Notes under the pieces: generated by a model
The model's input: the letters and a program-made list of their open reading frames with translations, nothing else
Told to the model about the DNA's origin: nothing
Databases searched by the model: none
Translations under genes and position numbers: made by a program
In this document: in pieces, positions 35,506 to 43,997 of the stretch
Layout of the letters: the number at the start of each line of letters is the position of its first letter
Numbering within the stretch: the first letter of the stretch is position 1
From: Teretinema sp964641135
Lineage (GTDB): Bacteria; Spirochaetota; Spirochaetia; Treponematales; Treponemataceae
Direction of reading: 5' to 3'
NCBI GenBank assembly: GCA_964641135.1
Contig: CAZXJV010000001.1
Coordinates: 1-64,000 of the forward strand
Length of the DNA stretch: 64,000 bases

Positions 35506-36237
35506 CTACATCCGGAATTTCTCGCCCAGATACACCTGTCTGGCTATTTCCGAGTTCAAAATCTGTTCCTGGGAGCCCTGTTCAACAATCTGACCCTTAT
35601 TGATAATACAGGCTCTATCGGTTATTTCCAGGGTATCTCGCACATTATGATCGGTTATCAGTATACCGATACCCTGAGTGGCCAGATGTCGGATAATTTC
35701 CTTGATATCATGCACCGCTATAGGATCTATCCCGGCGAAGGGCTCATCCAGCAGCAAAAAGCGGGGTTCAATCGCCAGCGAACGCGCAATTTCTGTCCTT
35801 CGCCGTTCACCGCCGGAAAGGGTGTACGCCGGCTGCTTGCGGTTTGCCGAAATCCCGAATTCGTCAATCAATGAATCCAGCTTATACCTGCGTTCATCCT
35901 TGCTCAGGTCCTTCCGGGTTTCAAGAATGGCAAGAATATTCTGTTCAACAGTCAGCTTGCGAAACACACTGGGTTCCTGGGGCAGATAGGACAGCCCGGA
36001 TCTGGCCCTGCGATACATCGGCAGGCGGGTTACACATAAATTATCTATATAAATATTACCGGAATCCGGCCGGTAAAAACCGACAACCATATAAAAGGAT
36101 GTCGTTTTACCGGCCCCGTTCGGACCCAGCAGTCCAACAACCTCACCCGACTCCAGCGAAAACGATACATCGCGAACTGCATGTTTTTTCCGGAAGTATT
36201 TATTGAGTCCTTCTACACGAAGGGTTGTAACATTCAT
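35506..36237 (-). CDS. lptB: LPS-export-type ABC ATPase LptB
   Basis: 243-residue ATPase. Seen: Walker A GPNGAGKTTSFYMVVG, the LptB-typical Q-loop region YLPQEPSVFRKLTVEQN, signature LSGGERRRTEIARSLA, Walker B FLLLDEPFAGIDPIAV and the His switch ITDHNVRDTLEITDRA, which together are diagnostic of LptB rather than other ABC ATPases. It extracts lipid from the inner membrane together with LptFG (not in the window). Its start overlaps the stop of the lptA-like gene by 4 bases. Confidence 0.94.
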   Translation of the reverse strand: MNVTTLRVEGLNKYFRKKHAVRDVSFSLESGEVVGLLGPNGAGKTTSFYMVVGFYRPDSGNIYIDNLCVTRLPMYRRARSGLSYLPQEPSVFRKLTVEQNILAILETRKDLSKDERRYKLDSLIDEFGISANRKQPAYTLSGGERRRTEIARSLAIEPRFLLLDEPFAGIDPIAVHDIKEIIRHLATQGIGILITDHNVRDTLEITDRACIINKGQIVEQGSQEQILNSEIARQVYLGEKFRM

Positions 36238-37001
36238 TCCTGTCCCCCTTCGGATAGCCCCGGATCGTCGGTTTCCGGCGGCACGCCGGATGGGGCATCG
36301 GCCTGCACAGCAGCATCCACCGGCTGTTCTACCCGGTTTTCCCCCGGTGCCGTCGGGCTGCCAGGCTGTGCAGCAGGTGCCGCAGCGTCCTTGAGAGCAC
36401 CGCGTACAGCTCCATCCAGCGTAATATTTTCGGTTTCAAGGTTGACAGTAATACGTAACGCACGGAACTCGTCATCGGACCGCTTCACAACCGGCGCACC
36501 GCTTAACTCCAGCAATGACGACTCCCGGCGGTACAGGGCAAATGCAGAATTACAGGTAATATTCTTGCGAACCAGATTGACAGCCACCTGCATGATTGCA
36601 ATCTCCGAGCGCTGATTATACTGAATCAGGCCGGCTCGGGCCTCAACATCATTACGTGTATCCTGTAAAAGCGCATTGCCCTCAAATACTGCAACCTCAA
36701 GTTCCCGATCGTACCGCAGGGAATCCGCCGAAAACGAAAACCCTTTTTCGGAATCTGAGCCTGTTACCAGGCCTGTTGCATGCACAAACCGGAAATCCTT
36801 ACCCGAAAGTTCAATCCGTGCTCCCTTTATTTCAAGAGAGCCAACCATTACACGGGCATTACCTTCCAGGACGGTCCGTTCATTCTGCTTTGAACCGGTA
36901 CCATGCATCCGGTCTGCCGAAAACTGTATCCGTCCCGGCTCGGCGTTCAGGGACAGCACGCAAAAACCAGTCAGTATAAAAAAGGCGGGTATTCTATTCA
37001 T
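36234..37001 (-). CDS. lptA: LptA/OstA-like periplasmic lipid-bridge protein
   Basis: 255 residues: signal peptide (MNRIPAFFILTGFCVLSLNA), then an OstA/LptA beta-jellyroll region (~22-195) with ISFADRM-like QFSADRMHG, VLEGNARVMVGSLEIKGARIEL, VFEGNALLQDTRNDVEARAG and later repeats typical of LptA-fold strands. The C-terminal ~60 residues are an Ala/Pro/Glu-rich low-complexity tail not found in classical LptA. Lies between lptC and lptB with overlapping ends; expected to form the periplasmic bridge for LPS or a related glycolipid. Confidence 0.82.
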   Translation of the reverse strand: MNRIPAFFILTGFCVLSLNAEPGRIQFSADRMHGTGSKQNERTVLEGNARVMVGSLEIKGARIELSGKDFRFVHATGLVTGSDSEKGFSFSADSLRYDRELEVAVFEGNALLQDTRNDVEARAGLIQYNQRSEIAIMQVAVNLVRKNITCNSAFALYRRESSLLELSGAPVVKRSDDEFRALRITVNLETENITLDGAVRGALKDAAAPAAQPGSPTAPGENRVEQPVDAAVQADAPSGVPPETDDPGLSEGGQE

Positions 37002-37554
37002 TGCTGCCGCCTGTTGATCCGCTTACTATCACACCGGAAACCATTGTCTCAAAAACATACTCCTGGGCAAGTGTATCTGCGCGGAACCCGCGGCCCTTAA
37101 GGGTCGTACCGTCGCCCTTGACCAGAACCACCTCATCTTCAAGGGGTCCCTGAAGCTGGTTCGAGGGTTTTGACCAGCGAAGGGCTTCAGAATGAACGCT
37201 GATATCATCATCCGCAACGTAAAAGTAGGTGCCGTTACCCAGCATATAAATGGAAGTCCTGTCATCAAGCATCAGAATACCCGCCGAACCGGCCGCATCT
37301 ACCTCATGCAGTATCGAATAGCTCGTAAATCCGACCGTTTCAGCTGCCCACACACGATCCCGGTCATACAGCTCAAGCAATGCGGCTGTAACCTGTACCG
37401 AAAGCCGCGAATTCTCGTACCTGTCAACCGAAACGTCCATGAAAACCATATCAGGCGGCTGGGAGGTCCCTGCATCCAAAGCAGTATAATTGAAAGAGCA
37501 GGCAGCACTAATCGCCGGAAATAAAAGAACCGCAATGGTCCGCAGGCATTTCAT
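36994..37554 (-). CDS. lptC: LptC-like lipoprotein
   Basis: 186 residues with a lipoprotein signal (LFPAISAACSF, Cys near residue 19) instead of the usual TM anchor, followed by an LptC-type beta-jellyroll: MVFMDVSVDRYENSRLSVQVTAALLELYDRDRVWAAETVGF, TSIYMLGNGTYFYVADDDISV, LKGRGFRADTLAQEYVFETMVSGV. First gene of lptC-lptA-lptB and overlapping lptA by 8 bases. The lipoprotein form is unlike the E. coli bitopic LptC but is seen in other phyla. Confidence 0.8.
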   Translation of the reverse strand: MKCLRTIAVLLFPAISAACSFNYTALDAGTSQPPDMVFMDVSVDRYENSRLSVQVTAALLELYDRDRVWAAETVGFTSYSILHEVDAAGSAGILMLDDRTSIYMLGNGTYFYVADDDISVHSEALRWSKPSNQLQGPLEDEVVLVKGDGTTLKGRGFRADTLAQEYVFETMVSGVIVSGSTGGSNE

Positions 37555-37606
37555 AGCATTACTATATCCGTTCCCGGCCTTTTCGTCAAAACTATTTCAA
37601 GCATCA

Positions 37607-37635
37607 TTGACAGTGGTGTGAAGGGGTTTTACACT
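37607..37635 (+). promoter_or_regulatory. cheR-cheB promoter
   Basis: TTGACA (37607-37612), 17-base spacer, TACACT (37630-37635), about 48 bases before the cheR ATG. A sigma-70 type promoter rather than a flagellar sigma-28 type. Confidence 0.65.
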
Positions 37636-37683
37636 TTGATAGAGCTTCGCAGTTTTCCCTGACACCTTATATAAGGATTCAAG

Positions 37684-38499
37684 ATGGCAGATTTTTTGAG
37701 CGACGCGGACTTTGACCAGTTCCGCAAACTGATCTACGACGAAAGCGGTATCACTTTTTCCTCAACCAACCGTGCCATCCTTGAAAGCAGGCTGAAGGAA
37801 CGTCTCCGGGAAAAGTCAATCCAGCATGTCCAGGAATATTATCACATACTGATTCGCGACAAAGAAGAACTGAAATTGATGCTGGATTCGGTTACAACAA
37901 ACCTTACCCGTTTCTTCCGCAATCAACCGCATTTTGACGCCCTGATAAATTATGTACTGCCGGCCGTGCTTGAACTCAAAAAGGGCAAGGCAGATCCCAA
38001 GATACGCGTCTGGAGTGCCGGGTGCTCAACCGGTGAAGAACCCTATACACTTGCAATGATACTGAAAGACAAACTCCCGGCCGGATACCCTGCGGAGATA
38101 ATTGCTTCCGATATCTCCCTTAAATCGCTGATGGTTGGAAAGGCCGGTTTCTACCCTGAAGCCCGCATTGTCGGTATACCGGAAAACTACCTGCAGCGCT
38201 TTTTCGATCATAAAAATAACGGATATCAAATTAAAGATGAACTCATGAAGATGATTCGATTTGACTATCACAACCTCAAGAACGACTCGGGACTTCGCTC
38301 CATAGATATCCTTTTTTGCCGAAACGTACTCATTTATTTCGATGAGGCGGCCCAAAAGGCTGTTATTGACCGTTTCTGGGAGTCAATGTCCCCCAAATCC
38401 TATCTTTTTATCGGACACTCCGAATCCTTGTTCGGAATGAAAACCGGTTTTGAATTCCTTAAAACAGACTGGGCCTGTCTGTACCAGAAAAATACATAA
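37684..38499 (+). CDS. cheR: Chemotaxis protein methyltransferase CheR
   Basis: 271-residue SAM-dependent methyltransferase adding methyl groups to glutamates of chemoreceptors. N-terminal helical CheR domain (~5-60), then the Rossmann domain with RVWSAGCSTGEEPYTLAMIL, IIASDISLKSL and DILFCRNVLIYF. Ends with the usual GHSESLFG motif. AAGGA lies 7 bases before ATG. cheB follows after 13 bases; together they set receptor methylation. No cheA, cheW or receptor gene is adjacent. Confidence 0.96.
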   Translation: MADFLSDADFDQFRKLIYDESGITFSSTNRAILESRLKERLREKSIQHVQEYYHILIRDKEELKLMLDSVTTNLTRFFRNQPHFDALINYVLPAVLELKKGKADPKIRVWSAGCSTGEEPYTLAMILKDKLPAGYPAEIIASDISLKSLMVGKAGFYPEARIVGIPENYLQRFFDHKNNGYQIKDELMKMIRFDYHNLKNDSGLRSIDILFCRNVLIYFDEAAQKAVIDRFWESMSPKSYLFIGHSESLFGMKTGFEFLKTDWACLYQKNT

Positions 38500-38512
38500 A
38501 CAGGATGTACTG

Positions 38513-39697
38513 ATGGACGCAGTTTCTGTTCTGATTGTCGATGACTCCGCCCTTATGCGAAGTCTTATAGGAAAAATAGTTGAAGCCACTCCCGGGCTGC
38601 GCATAGCAGAAAAGGCAATGAACGGTCGTTTTGCCCTTCAGAAAATTGCTGCAGCAAACCCGGATATTATAGTACTTGATATAGAAATGCCCGAGATGAA
38701 CGGGCTGGATTTCCTTCGAGAACGCAAAAAACTGGGAATTGATATCCCTGTAATCATTCTTTCCAGCATCGCGAAAGAGGGTGCCAGAGTCACAATGGAA
38801 TGCCTGGAACTCGGTGCCAGCGATTTTATAACCAAACCGTCCGGTTCAGAATCTGCAAACATAAGCACTGTTGCAAAACAGCTGTCCGAACTGCTGCTGG
38901 GCTACGGCTCCCAGTATCAGATACGTAAAATTGCAGGAACCGCGAAAAAACTGCCTCTTGAACAACTGCGAGCCTATGAATCAAGAATCACCGGACAGGA
39001 ACCGCGGCAAAGCGAACCGGTTGTCAGCATCAGACCCGAGCATCTGGCCGTTCCCGAGCGCACTCTATCCCGTCCTGCAGGCAAGCCGGTAAAACCTGTC
39101 CCTGTCCGCTCTCCTGGCCCCATTGAACTGATCGCAATCGGTATCTCTACCGGAGGCCCGAATGCCCTGCGGGAAGTCTTTGCCTCCCTTGCTCCTGATC
39201 TTCCCCAGCCCATCGTCGTCGTTCAGCATATGCCGGCCGGCTTTACGGAAGAATTTGCAAACAGTCTTAACCGAATCTGTCCTCTGGAAGTAAAAGAAGC
39301 CTGTGACGGAGATCTGATCAAACCCGGCCGCATTCTCATCGCACCCGGCGATCGTCACCTGGAGGTGGAACGGCGCTCCCTGGCCACAGTTGCCCGTGTC
39401 AGCGAAGGTCCTGCCCGCAACGGACACCGTCCCTCTGCAGATGTACTGTTTGCCTCGGTAGCCCGCGAATTTCAGAACCACGCACTCGGTATCATAATGA
39501 CCGGGATGGGCAAAGACGGAGCAGCCGAGCTTGCTCATCTGTACTCGGAGGGCTCGCGAACCATCGGTCAGGACGAGGAAACTTCTATTGTGTATGGAAT
39601 GCCGCGTGTAGCCTGGGAGATGGGCGGGGTTATGGAGCAGATACCCCTGTCCAGGATGGCGGAAATCATCAACCGGTATGGACGGGAATACAGGTGA
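38513..39697 (+). CDS. cheB: Chemotaxis methylesterase/deamidase CheB
   Basis: 394 residues. N-terminal receiver (~1-125) with acidic pair DDSA, phosphoacceptor Asp56 in LDIEMPEMNG and conserved Lys in FITKPSG; a linker; and a C-terminal methylesterase domain (~205-390) with catalytic Ser212 in GISTGGPNAL, His in VVQHMPAGFT and Asp in MTGMGKDGA. ATG 38513 is used; an upstream in-frame start at 38450 would run into cheR. Demethylates receptors opposite to CheR. Confidence 0.96.
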   Translation: MDAVSVLIVDDSALMRSLIGKIVEATPGLRIAEKAMNGRFALQKIAAANPDIIVLDIEMPEMNGLDFLRERKKLGIDIPVIILSSIAKEGARVTMECLELGASDFITKPSGSESANISTVAKQLSELLLGYGSQYQIRKIAGTAKKLPLEQLRAYESRITGQEPRQSEPVVSIRPEHLAVPERTLSRPAGKPVKPVPVRSPGPIELIAIGISTGGPNALREVFASLAPDLPQPIVVVQHMPAGFTEEFANSLNRICPLEVKEACDGDLIKPGRILIAPGDRHLEVERRSLATVARVSEGPARNGHRPSADVLFASVAREFQNHALGIIMTGMGKDGAAELAHLYSEGSRTIGQDEETSIVYGMPRVAWEMGGVMEQIPLSRMAEIINRYGREYR

Positions 39698-39722
39698 CCT
39701 CCAGATACACAACAGCTACACG

Positions 39723-40172
39723 TCAGTCTTCACTGTCCTGATCAAATGAAGGAGGAAGGTCCAGTCCGTCAGGATGCCAGGGTCCTTCAATATATGGAAG
39801 CGCAGGTTTTCGGGTAATCCGTCTGATTATTACGGCAACCGTCGTACAGGCAAGAAGCACCAGACCTCCGAGCACCCGCACTCCTTCACCTGCTTCGGGC
39901 CATCGAGCAGAAACCAAAGCATATCCGGCAGCCATTCCCGCTACCGGAAGACCGATCGCAAACAACCCCTGACCAAGCTGATTCACAGATCTTGCCCGTA
40001 CCCGCACAAGAGCCCCCACACCCAGATCGCTGTGGTCGCCCCTGTCAACCTGAAATACACTTCCGTTATTTTTACACTCAGAATTGCTGCACCCGATGCA
40101 CATTTCTATATCCACCGGCACAACATCGGCCACCGAACCGTTAATTGAAATAATTCTGCCCATTTCCTGCAT
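39723..40172 (-). CDS. RseC/MucC-family membrane protein
   Basis: 149 residues. The N-terminal half is a RseC-type domain with cysteines in MCIGCSNSECKNNG (CxxC and further Cys) and VRVRARSV; two TM helices follow (~70-90 and ~98-118) with the motif LPVAGMAAGYAL, then a basic/acidic tail. RseC proteins help reduce the SoxR Fe-S cluster or act in electron-transfer (Rnf/Rsx) contexts. It overlaps the YmdB-like gene upstream by one base (TGATG), so both are co-translated. No rnf genes are in view. Confidence 0.8.
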   Translation of the reverse strand: MQEMGRIISINGSVADVVPVDIEMCIGCSNSECKNNGSVFQVDRGDHSDLGVGALVRVRARSVNQLGQGLFAIGLPVAGMAAGYALVSARWPEAGEGVRVLGGLVLLACTTVAVIIRRITRKPALPYIEGPWHPDGLDLPPSFDQDSED

Positions 40173-40999
40173 CAGACACCCTCCTCTGCGGCCATTTTAA
40201 CCAGTTCCTGCTCGGGAATTGTTCCGTTCCGGCTGAACGGGTTGATCGAAACACACCGCCCTTTTGAATCCAGGTCCAAAAATACACCCTGAAGCACCGG
40301 TGAAGCCCAGCACTCGCGCGACCATTCCGGTACACCGGTCAGATATTCATTTATCCGCGGCTCGGAGGCTGTACCGCCCACAGAATCACGACTGCCAGTA
40401 CGTCCTGCATCGGTTATTACTCCTGTTCCTCCGCTCAGAATACCGGCATCTGCAGTTTGAACCCTGCCATGCGAACCGATAACCGCCGAAACCTTTGTAT
40501 CTGCGTGAAAAGCCAGGGCCAGTTTTTCTGCCGTTGCGGCTGCATGATAGTCTACCAGTATGAACGGGGTTTCAGTACGCAGACGGGAAGAAAGAACATC
40601 AAGGGCGGTAAACGGATTATCGCTGTGTACGCGGGAAAAATGCACCCGGCCCAACAGCGATAGTACAGCCACATTTCCCTTCGCAGTTTGAACCATTCGC
40701 CACCCCCTGCCGGGGCTTTCAGCCGGATAATTAGCAGGACGTATAACCCTGGGCAGGGAAGAAAGCCCGTCCACAAGGTCTTTCTTGTAATACAGACAGT
40801 CCCCTCCGGTAAGTACATCTATACCCAGTTTGAGAAGATAGCCGGCATGCTGCCGTCCCAATCCATGACCAGCTGTCGCTCCGTCGGCATTGGCAACGAT
40901 CACATCAGGAGAAAACTCTTTTTTAAGTGACGGCAAAAGGCTTTTAACACACCAGATGCCGGACTTGCCGACAATTTCGGCGATATACACTATTCTCAT
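40172..40999 (-). CDS. YmdB-family (calcineurin-fold) protein with altered metal ligands
   Basis: 275 residues, overall a clear TIGR00282/YmdB homologue: MRIVYIAEIVGKSG, FSPDVIVANADGATAGHG, GIDVLTGGDCLYYKKDL, VIRPANYPAESPG, DYHAAATAEKLAL and IGSHGRVQTAD align with the family's signature segments. Family 2',3'-cAMP phosphodiesterases have D-I-V-G, G-E-N, G-N-H, D-F-H and T-H-T-H at these places; here they read E-I-V-G, A-D-G, G-D-C, D-Y-H and S-H-G-R. At least five of the metal/catalytic residues are therefore changed, including the catalytic His to Cys. Either a different metal chemistry or a non-enzymatic role is possible. Coupled to the RseC-like gene; ATG at 40999. Confidence 0.85.
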   Translation of the reverse strand: MRIVYIAEIVGKSGIWCVKSLLPSLKKEFSPDVIVANADGATAGHGLGRQHAGYLLKLGIDVLTGGDCLYYKKDLVDGLSSLPRVIRPANYPAESPGRGWRMVQTAKGNVAVLSLLGRVHFSRVHSDNPFTALDVLSSRLRTETPFILVDYHAAATAEKLALAFHADTKVSAVIGSHGRVQTADAGILSGGTGVITDAGRTGSRDSVGGTASEPRINEYLTGVPEWSRECWASPVLQGVFLDLDSKGRCVSINPFSRNGTIPEQELVKMAAEEGV

Positions 41000-41019
41000 T
41001 TACAGGTGCCCCTGACCCC

Positions 41020-41550
41020 TTAGCCCCGGTACCACGACTCTACGCGTTCCAGCATTCCTGCACAGGTATCTCTGGCTGTTGTATTTCCCAGTTCATCATA
41101 GGTGTCGCGAAGATTATACAGGGCATCTGCAAAATCGGGAATCAGTGTGACCGCCTTTTCGAAGGAGGTAACAGCTTCCTTGTACCGTTTTTGGCTGAAC
41201 TGTAAAACACCGTAATTATTCCATACCCGGCCGTTATACGGCTCAAGCTCCAGAGCCATCAAATATGCACGTTCAGCGTAGCTGTCTTCACCCAATTCAT
41301 GCTGAACAACGGCAAGGGTATCAATAATATCTACATCATGAGGATTACCGGCCCCGGCCCGTAAAAGGGCGGACTTTGCTCCCGGAAGATCTCCGGTAGC
41401 CCGATAGCTGAGGGCAAGATTAAACCATAAACAAGGACTTCCTTGATCAAGCAACAACGCCCGCTTTAAACAGGCTATCGCTTCTGTGTGCTGACCGGAT
41501 GCCGCAAGCACTGCGGCGCAGTCGTTCAAGTTCTCGGCTGATTCACGCAT
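41020..41550 (-). CDS. TPR-repeat protein
   Basis: 176 residues from ATG 41550, chosen for GGAGGTCAGTC directly before it. About four tetratricopeptide repeats are visible (AIACLKRALLLDQGSPCLWFNLALSYRA; LPGAKSALLRAGAGNP; SYAERAYLMALELEPYNGRVWNNYGVL; YKEAVTSFEKAVTLIPDFADALYNL). No signal peptide, so probably cytoplasmic scaffold. Starts 25 bases after the bifunctional-nuclease-domain gene and precedes the YmdB-like gene on the same strand; partner unknown. Confidence 0.85.
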   Translation of the reverse strand: MRESAENLNDCAAVLAASGQHTEAIACLKRALLLDQGSPCLWFNLALSYRATGDLPGAKSALLRAGAGNPHDVDIIDTLAVVQHELGEDSYAERAYLMALELEPYNGRVWNNYGVLQFSQKRYKEAVTSFEKAVTLIPDFADALYNLRDTYDELGNTTARDTCAGMLERVESWYRG

Positions 41551-41575
41551 GACTGACCTCCTTGAATACACGGTT

Positions 41576-42175
41576 TTACTCTTTTTCTGCGATCCCTCTC
41601 TCCTGTTCTTCCATCTCACGCAGACGGTCGCGAATACGGGCCGCCCGTTCAAAATCTTCGGCGGAAACCGCCTTATTCAGTTCACTCATAAGATAGTGTT
41701 CTACAGTTAATGGTCCTGTCTGCGGTACAGAATCAGCACTGACAGCCTGGCTTCCGAGAGCTGAAACCGGCAAACCCGTCTGCCTGAGGACTGCCTCGCT
41801 GACCAATACCGGGCATCCGGTGCGGGCGGAAAGACACAGTATATCCTGCGGTCTTGCTTCAACGCGATGTTCCCTGCCCTGCTGAAGAATCACCAGCCGT
41901 GTTTGATAGGAATCATTTTTGATTCCAAATATCTCCACATGGGACAATTTGCCGCCTAGCGCATCAATGGATGCCAGCACAAGATCATGAACCAGAGGCC
42001 TTGGAACAAGCACGTGACTTAACTCCACCATGACAGCATGCGCCTCTGCATCACTCAGATACACCGGAACCACCCTGTCGGAATGTTCTGGGCGGATATA
42101 TACCGCATTTCCGGGTCGGGCTTTGGTAATGGTCCAAATCTGTGCAGGCAAAAAACGCGCTGTCTTCATGTACAT
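41576..42175 (-). CDS. Bifunctional nuclease-domain (DUF151) protein with UVR motif
   Basis: 199 residues. The first ~140 are a BFN/DUF151 domain (VYIRPEHSDRVVPVYLSDAEAHAV, RPLVHDLVLASIDALGGKLSHVEIFGI, RPQDILCLSARTGCPVLVSEAVL), as in Thermotoga TM0160 and plant BBD proteins. The C-terminal ~35 residues are a UvrB/C (UVR) helical-hairpin motif (LNKAVSAEDFERAARIRDRL). Nuclease activity is reported for plant members only; bacterial function is unclear. The start is uncertain between ATG 42175 and ATG 42169; neither has a strong ribosome binding site. Confidence 0.88.
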   Translation of the reverse strand: MYMKTARFLPAQIWTITKARPGNAVYIRPEHSDRVVPVYLSDAEAHAVMVELSHVLVPRPLVHDLVLASIDALGGKLSHVEIFGIKNDSYQTRLVILQQGREHRVEARPQDILCLSARTGCPVLVSEAVLRQTGLPVSALGSQAVSADSVPQTGPLTVEHYLMSELNKAVSAEDFERAARIRDRLREMEEQERGIAEKE

Positions 42176-42223
42176 TAAAGGTATTACATGAAGGGGCAGA
42201 AAACAAGAAAGAGCCGTGTTTTT

Positions 42224-43270
42224 TTACAGTTGCATACCGGCCAAAAGGGTTTCAAACAGACCGATCATCAGAGCCGCAGCAGGTTCTTCAGGGTAGCGGC
42301 CGCGCAAAGTGAGACAGGCCCGCTCAATAAGCTGATTCCCATGCAACCGTGCACTCTCAACAGAGCCGGAATCCAGCAGCCGGTCAATCAATACAGGAAT
42401 CACATCAGATGTAATACCCTCTTCGCGGGCACGGGCAAACCCCTCGGCAAAAAAAGATGCATCGGAAGGATGTTTTTCCAGATGCATGATAAGCGGAAGA
42501 CTTTTTTTACCTTCTACAATATCATCGCCTCGTTGTTTCCCCGGATTTCCGCTTGCAAGATTCAACACATCGTCAACAATCTGAAAACCAACCCCGATTT
42601 TCGCGGCAAGTTCGCCCATATCGGCAGCCTGCCCCGGATCAGCTCCTCCTGCCAACATCCCGGATTCTGCTGCCAATCGTGCAAGAGTCCCTGTTTTCAG
42701 GGTAACCATTGCCTCATACTCGGAACGAACCGGGACAAGAGAAGGATCACGATGCCAGCGAATATCCATGGCTTGACTAAGATGGAGGCGGCGCAATTCA
42801 CGACTGGTCAGCTGATACAGCGCCAGTTTGAGGGAATCTGAACACGGGAAGGAATCTATTACCGAAAAAGACTGAAAATACAGCCAGGCTGCCCCATTTA
42901 TCGCAGTATCTTCTCCATATTTAATATGGATAGCGGGTTCTCCACGGCGCTGAACAGCCCCGTCTTCTATATCATCATGGATAAGACTTGCTGTATGCGT
43001 TAATTCCACTATCGGGGTCAAGGCATAGGCCCTGTCCGAACCTCCGGCTAATTCACAGGCCAGGACCATTACCAGCGGCCGCCAACGCTTGCCGCCCCGG
43101 GCAACCAGATCACGGGCCGGATCAAGAAGCGGTGTTACGTGAACCATGCGTACTGCCTGTGGCAGTGCTCCAAAAGAGGTTTCAAACCAGTCAGCCGATG
43201 CACCGGAAGGCAGGATCCCCTGCAGTACAGATTCAATCTTCTCAAGACGACGCGAATACTCTATATTCAT
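42224..43270 (-). CDS. Polyprenyl (farnesyl/geranylgeranyl-type) diphosphate synthase
   Basis: 348-residue trans-isoprenyl diphosphate synthase joining IPP to allylic diphosphates. First Asp-rich motif HDDIED with the following GAVQRRGEPAIH; second motif reads QIVDDVLNLAS, where the usual DDxxD ends in Asn. KTGTL and GDDIVEGKKSLPLI are also present. ATG 43270 is chosen; the upstream frame to 43321 would cross the divergent rlmE start. Chain length cannot be decided from sequence alone. Confidence 0.9.
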   Translation of the reverse strand: MNIEYSRRLEKIESVLQGILPSGASADWFETSFGALPQAVRMVHVTPLLDPARDLVARGGKRWRPLVMVLACELAGGSDRAYALTPIVELTHTASLIHDDIEDGAVQRRGEPAIHIKYGEDTAINGAAWLYFQSFSVIDSFPCSDSLKLALYQLTSRELRRLHLSQAMDIRWHRDPSLVPVRSEYEAMVTLKTGTLARLAAESGMLAGGADPGQAADMGELAAKIGVGFQIVDDVLNLASGNPGKQRGDDIVEGKKSLPLIMHLEKHPSDASFFAEGFARAREEGITSDVIPVLIDRLLDSGSVESARLHGNQLIERACLTLRGRYPEEPAAALMIGLFETLLAGMQL

Positions 43271-43313
43271 ACCGGTATTGTATCCGATAACCCATTTCTT
43301 GCAAGAGGAAACC

Positions 43314-43925
43314 ATGGCCAATAACAGCTATAAAAAACCCGATTTTTGGAGCCAAAAAGCCTTTTCAGAGGGCTATCCAGCCAGATCTGTCTATAAACTG
43401 CAGGAAATGGACAAAAAATTCGGTTTGATTCGCCCGGGTTTGCGAATTCTCGACCTTGGCGCAGCTCCGGGAAGCTGGACTACCTATCTTTTACGTACGC
43501 TTGGAGATAACGGAATGGTTACCGCTGTGGATCTGTCACCGCTTGATACATCCGTTATCGCACCGAATCTGGCCTTTTATCAGGGAGATCTATACGCCCC
43601 TGCAGTCCGTGATGCAGTCGGTGCGCGAGGCCCATTTGACCTTGTAGTATGCGATGCCGCACCGGCAACAACGGGAAACCGGACCCTTGATACCACCCGT
43701 TCCGAAGCCCTGGCAGAACTGGCACTTTTTTATGCCGAAGAATTTCTGAATCAACAGGGGAACTTTGTTGTAAAAATCTTTCAGGGCGGCGGTGAACAGG
43801 CGTTGCTTAAACGCATGCGCACACTCTTTAAAACCGCCAGGGGTTTCAAACCGGAAGCCTGTCGTACATCCAGTTTTGAAACCTATCTTGTCGGTCTGGA
43901 ATACAAAAAAAACACAAAAAAATGA
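43314..43925 (+). CDS. rlmE: 23S rRNA 2'-O-methyltransferase RlmE (FtsJ/RrmJ)
   Basis: 203-residue heat-shock-type methyltransferase modifying U2552 of 23S rRNA. Seen: RSVYKLQEMDKKFG, SAM site ILDLGAAPGSWTTYL, VVCDAAPATTGNRTLDTTRS and FVVKIFQGGGEQALL; the K-D-K-E tetrad residues (first Lys in RSVYKL, Asp in VVCDAAP, Lys in VVKIF, final Glu in SFETYLVG) are intact. ATG 43314 follows AGAGGAAACC. Divergent from the polyprenyl synthase with 43 bases between starts. Confidence 0.94.
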   Translation: MANNSYKKPDFWSQKAFSEGYPARSVYKLQEMDKKFGLIRPGLRILDLGAAPGSWTTYLLRTLGDNGMVTAVDLSPLDTSVIAPNLAFYQGDLYAPAVRDAVGARGPFDLVVCDAAPATTGNRTLDTTRSEALAELALFYAEEFLNQQGNFVVKIFQGGGEQALLKRMRTLFKTARGFKPEACRTSSFETYLVGLEYKKNTKK

Positions 43926-43997
43926 AGCTGTGTTCTTTTAATAAATATGCCGATACTATGTCAGAAATTCTTTTTTTTGTGATATAATTGGAGAATT

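Noticed and set aside
36234..37001. lptA-like gene as a lipoprotein or TonB-like protein
   Set aside because: No lipobox Cys after the signal peptide; the acidic/Pro-rich tail is a low-complexity addition, and the strand pattern matches OstA/LptA.
43983..43988. TATAAT before the LysM-M23 gene as a promoter -10
   Set aside because: A start ~7 bases later would fall between the Shine-Dalgarno GGAG (43990-43993) and the ATG, so this position cannot serve a normal leader; no -35 at proper distance.
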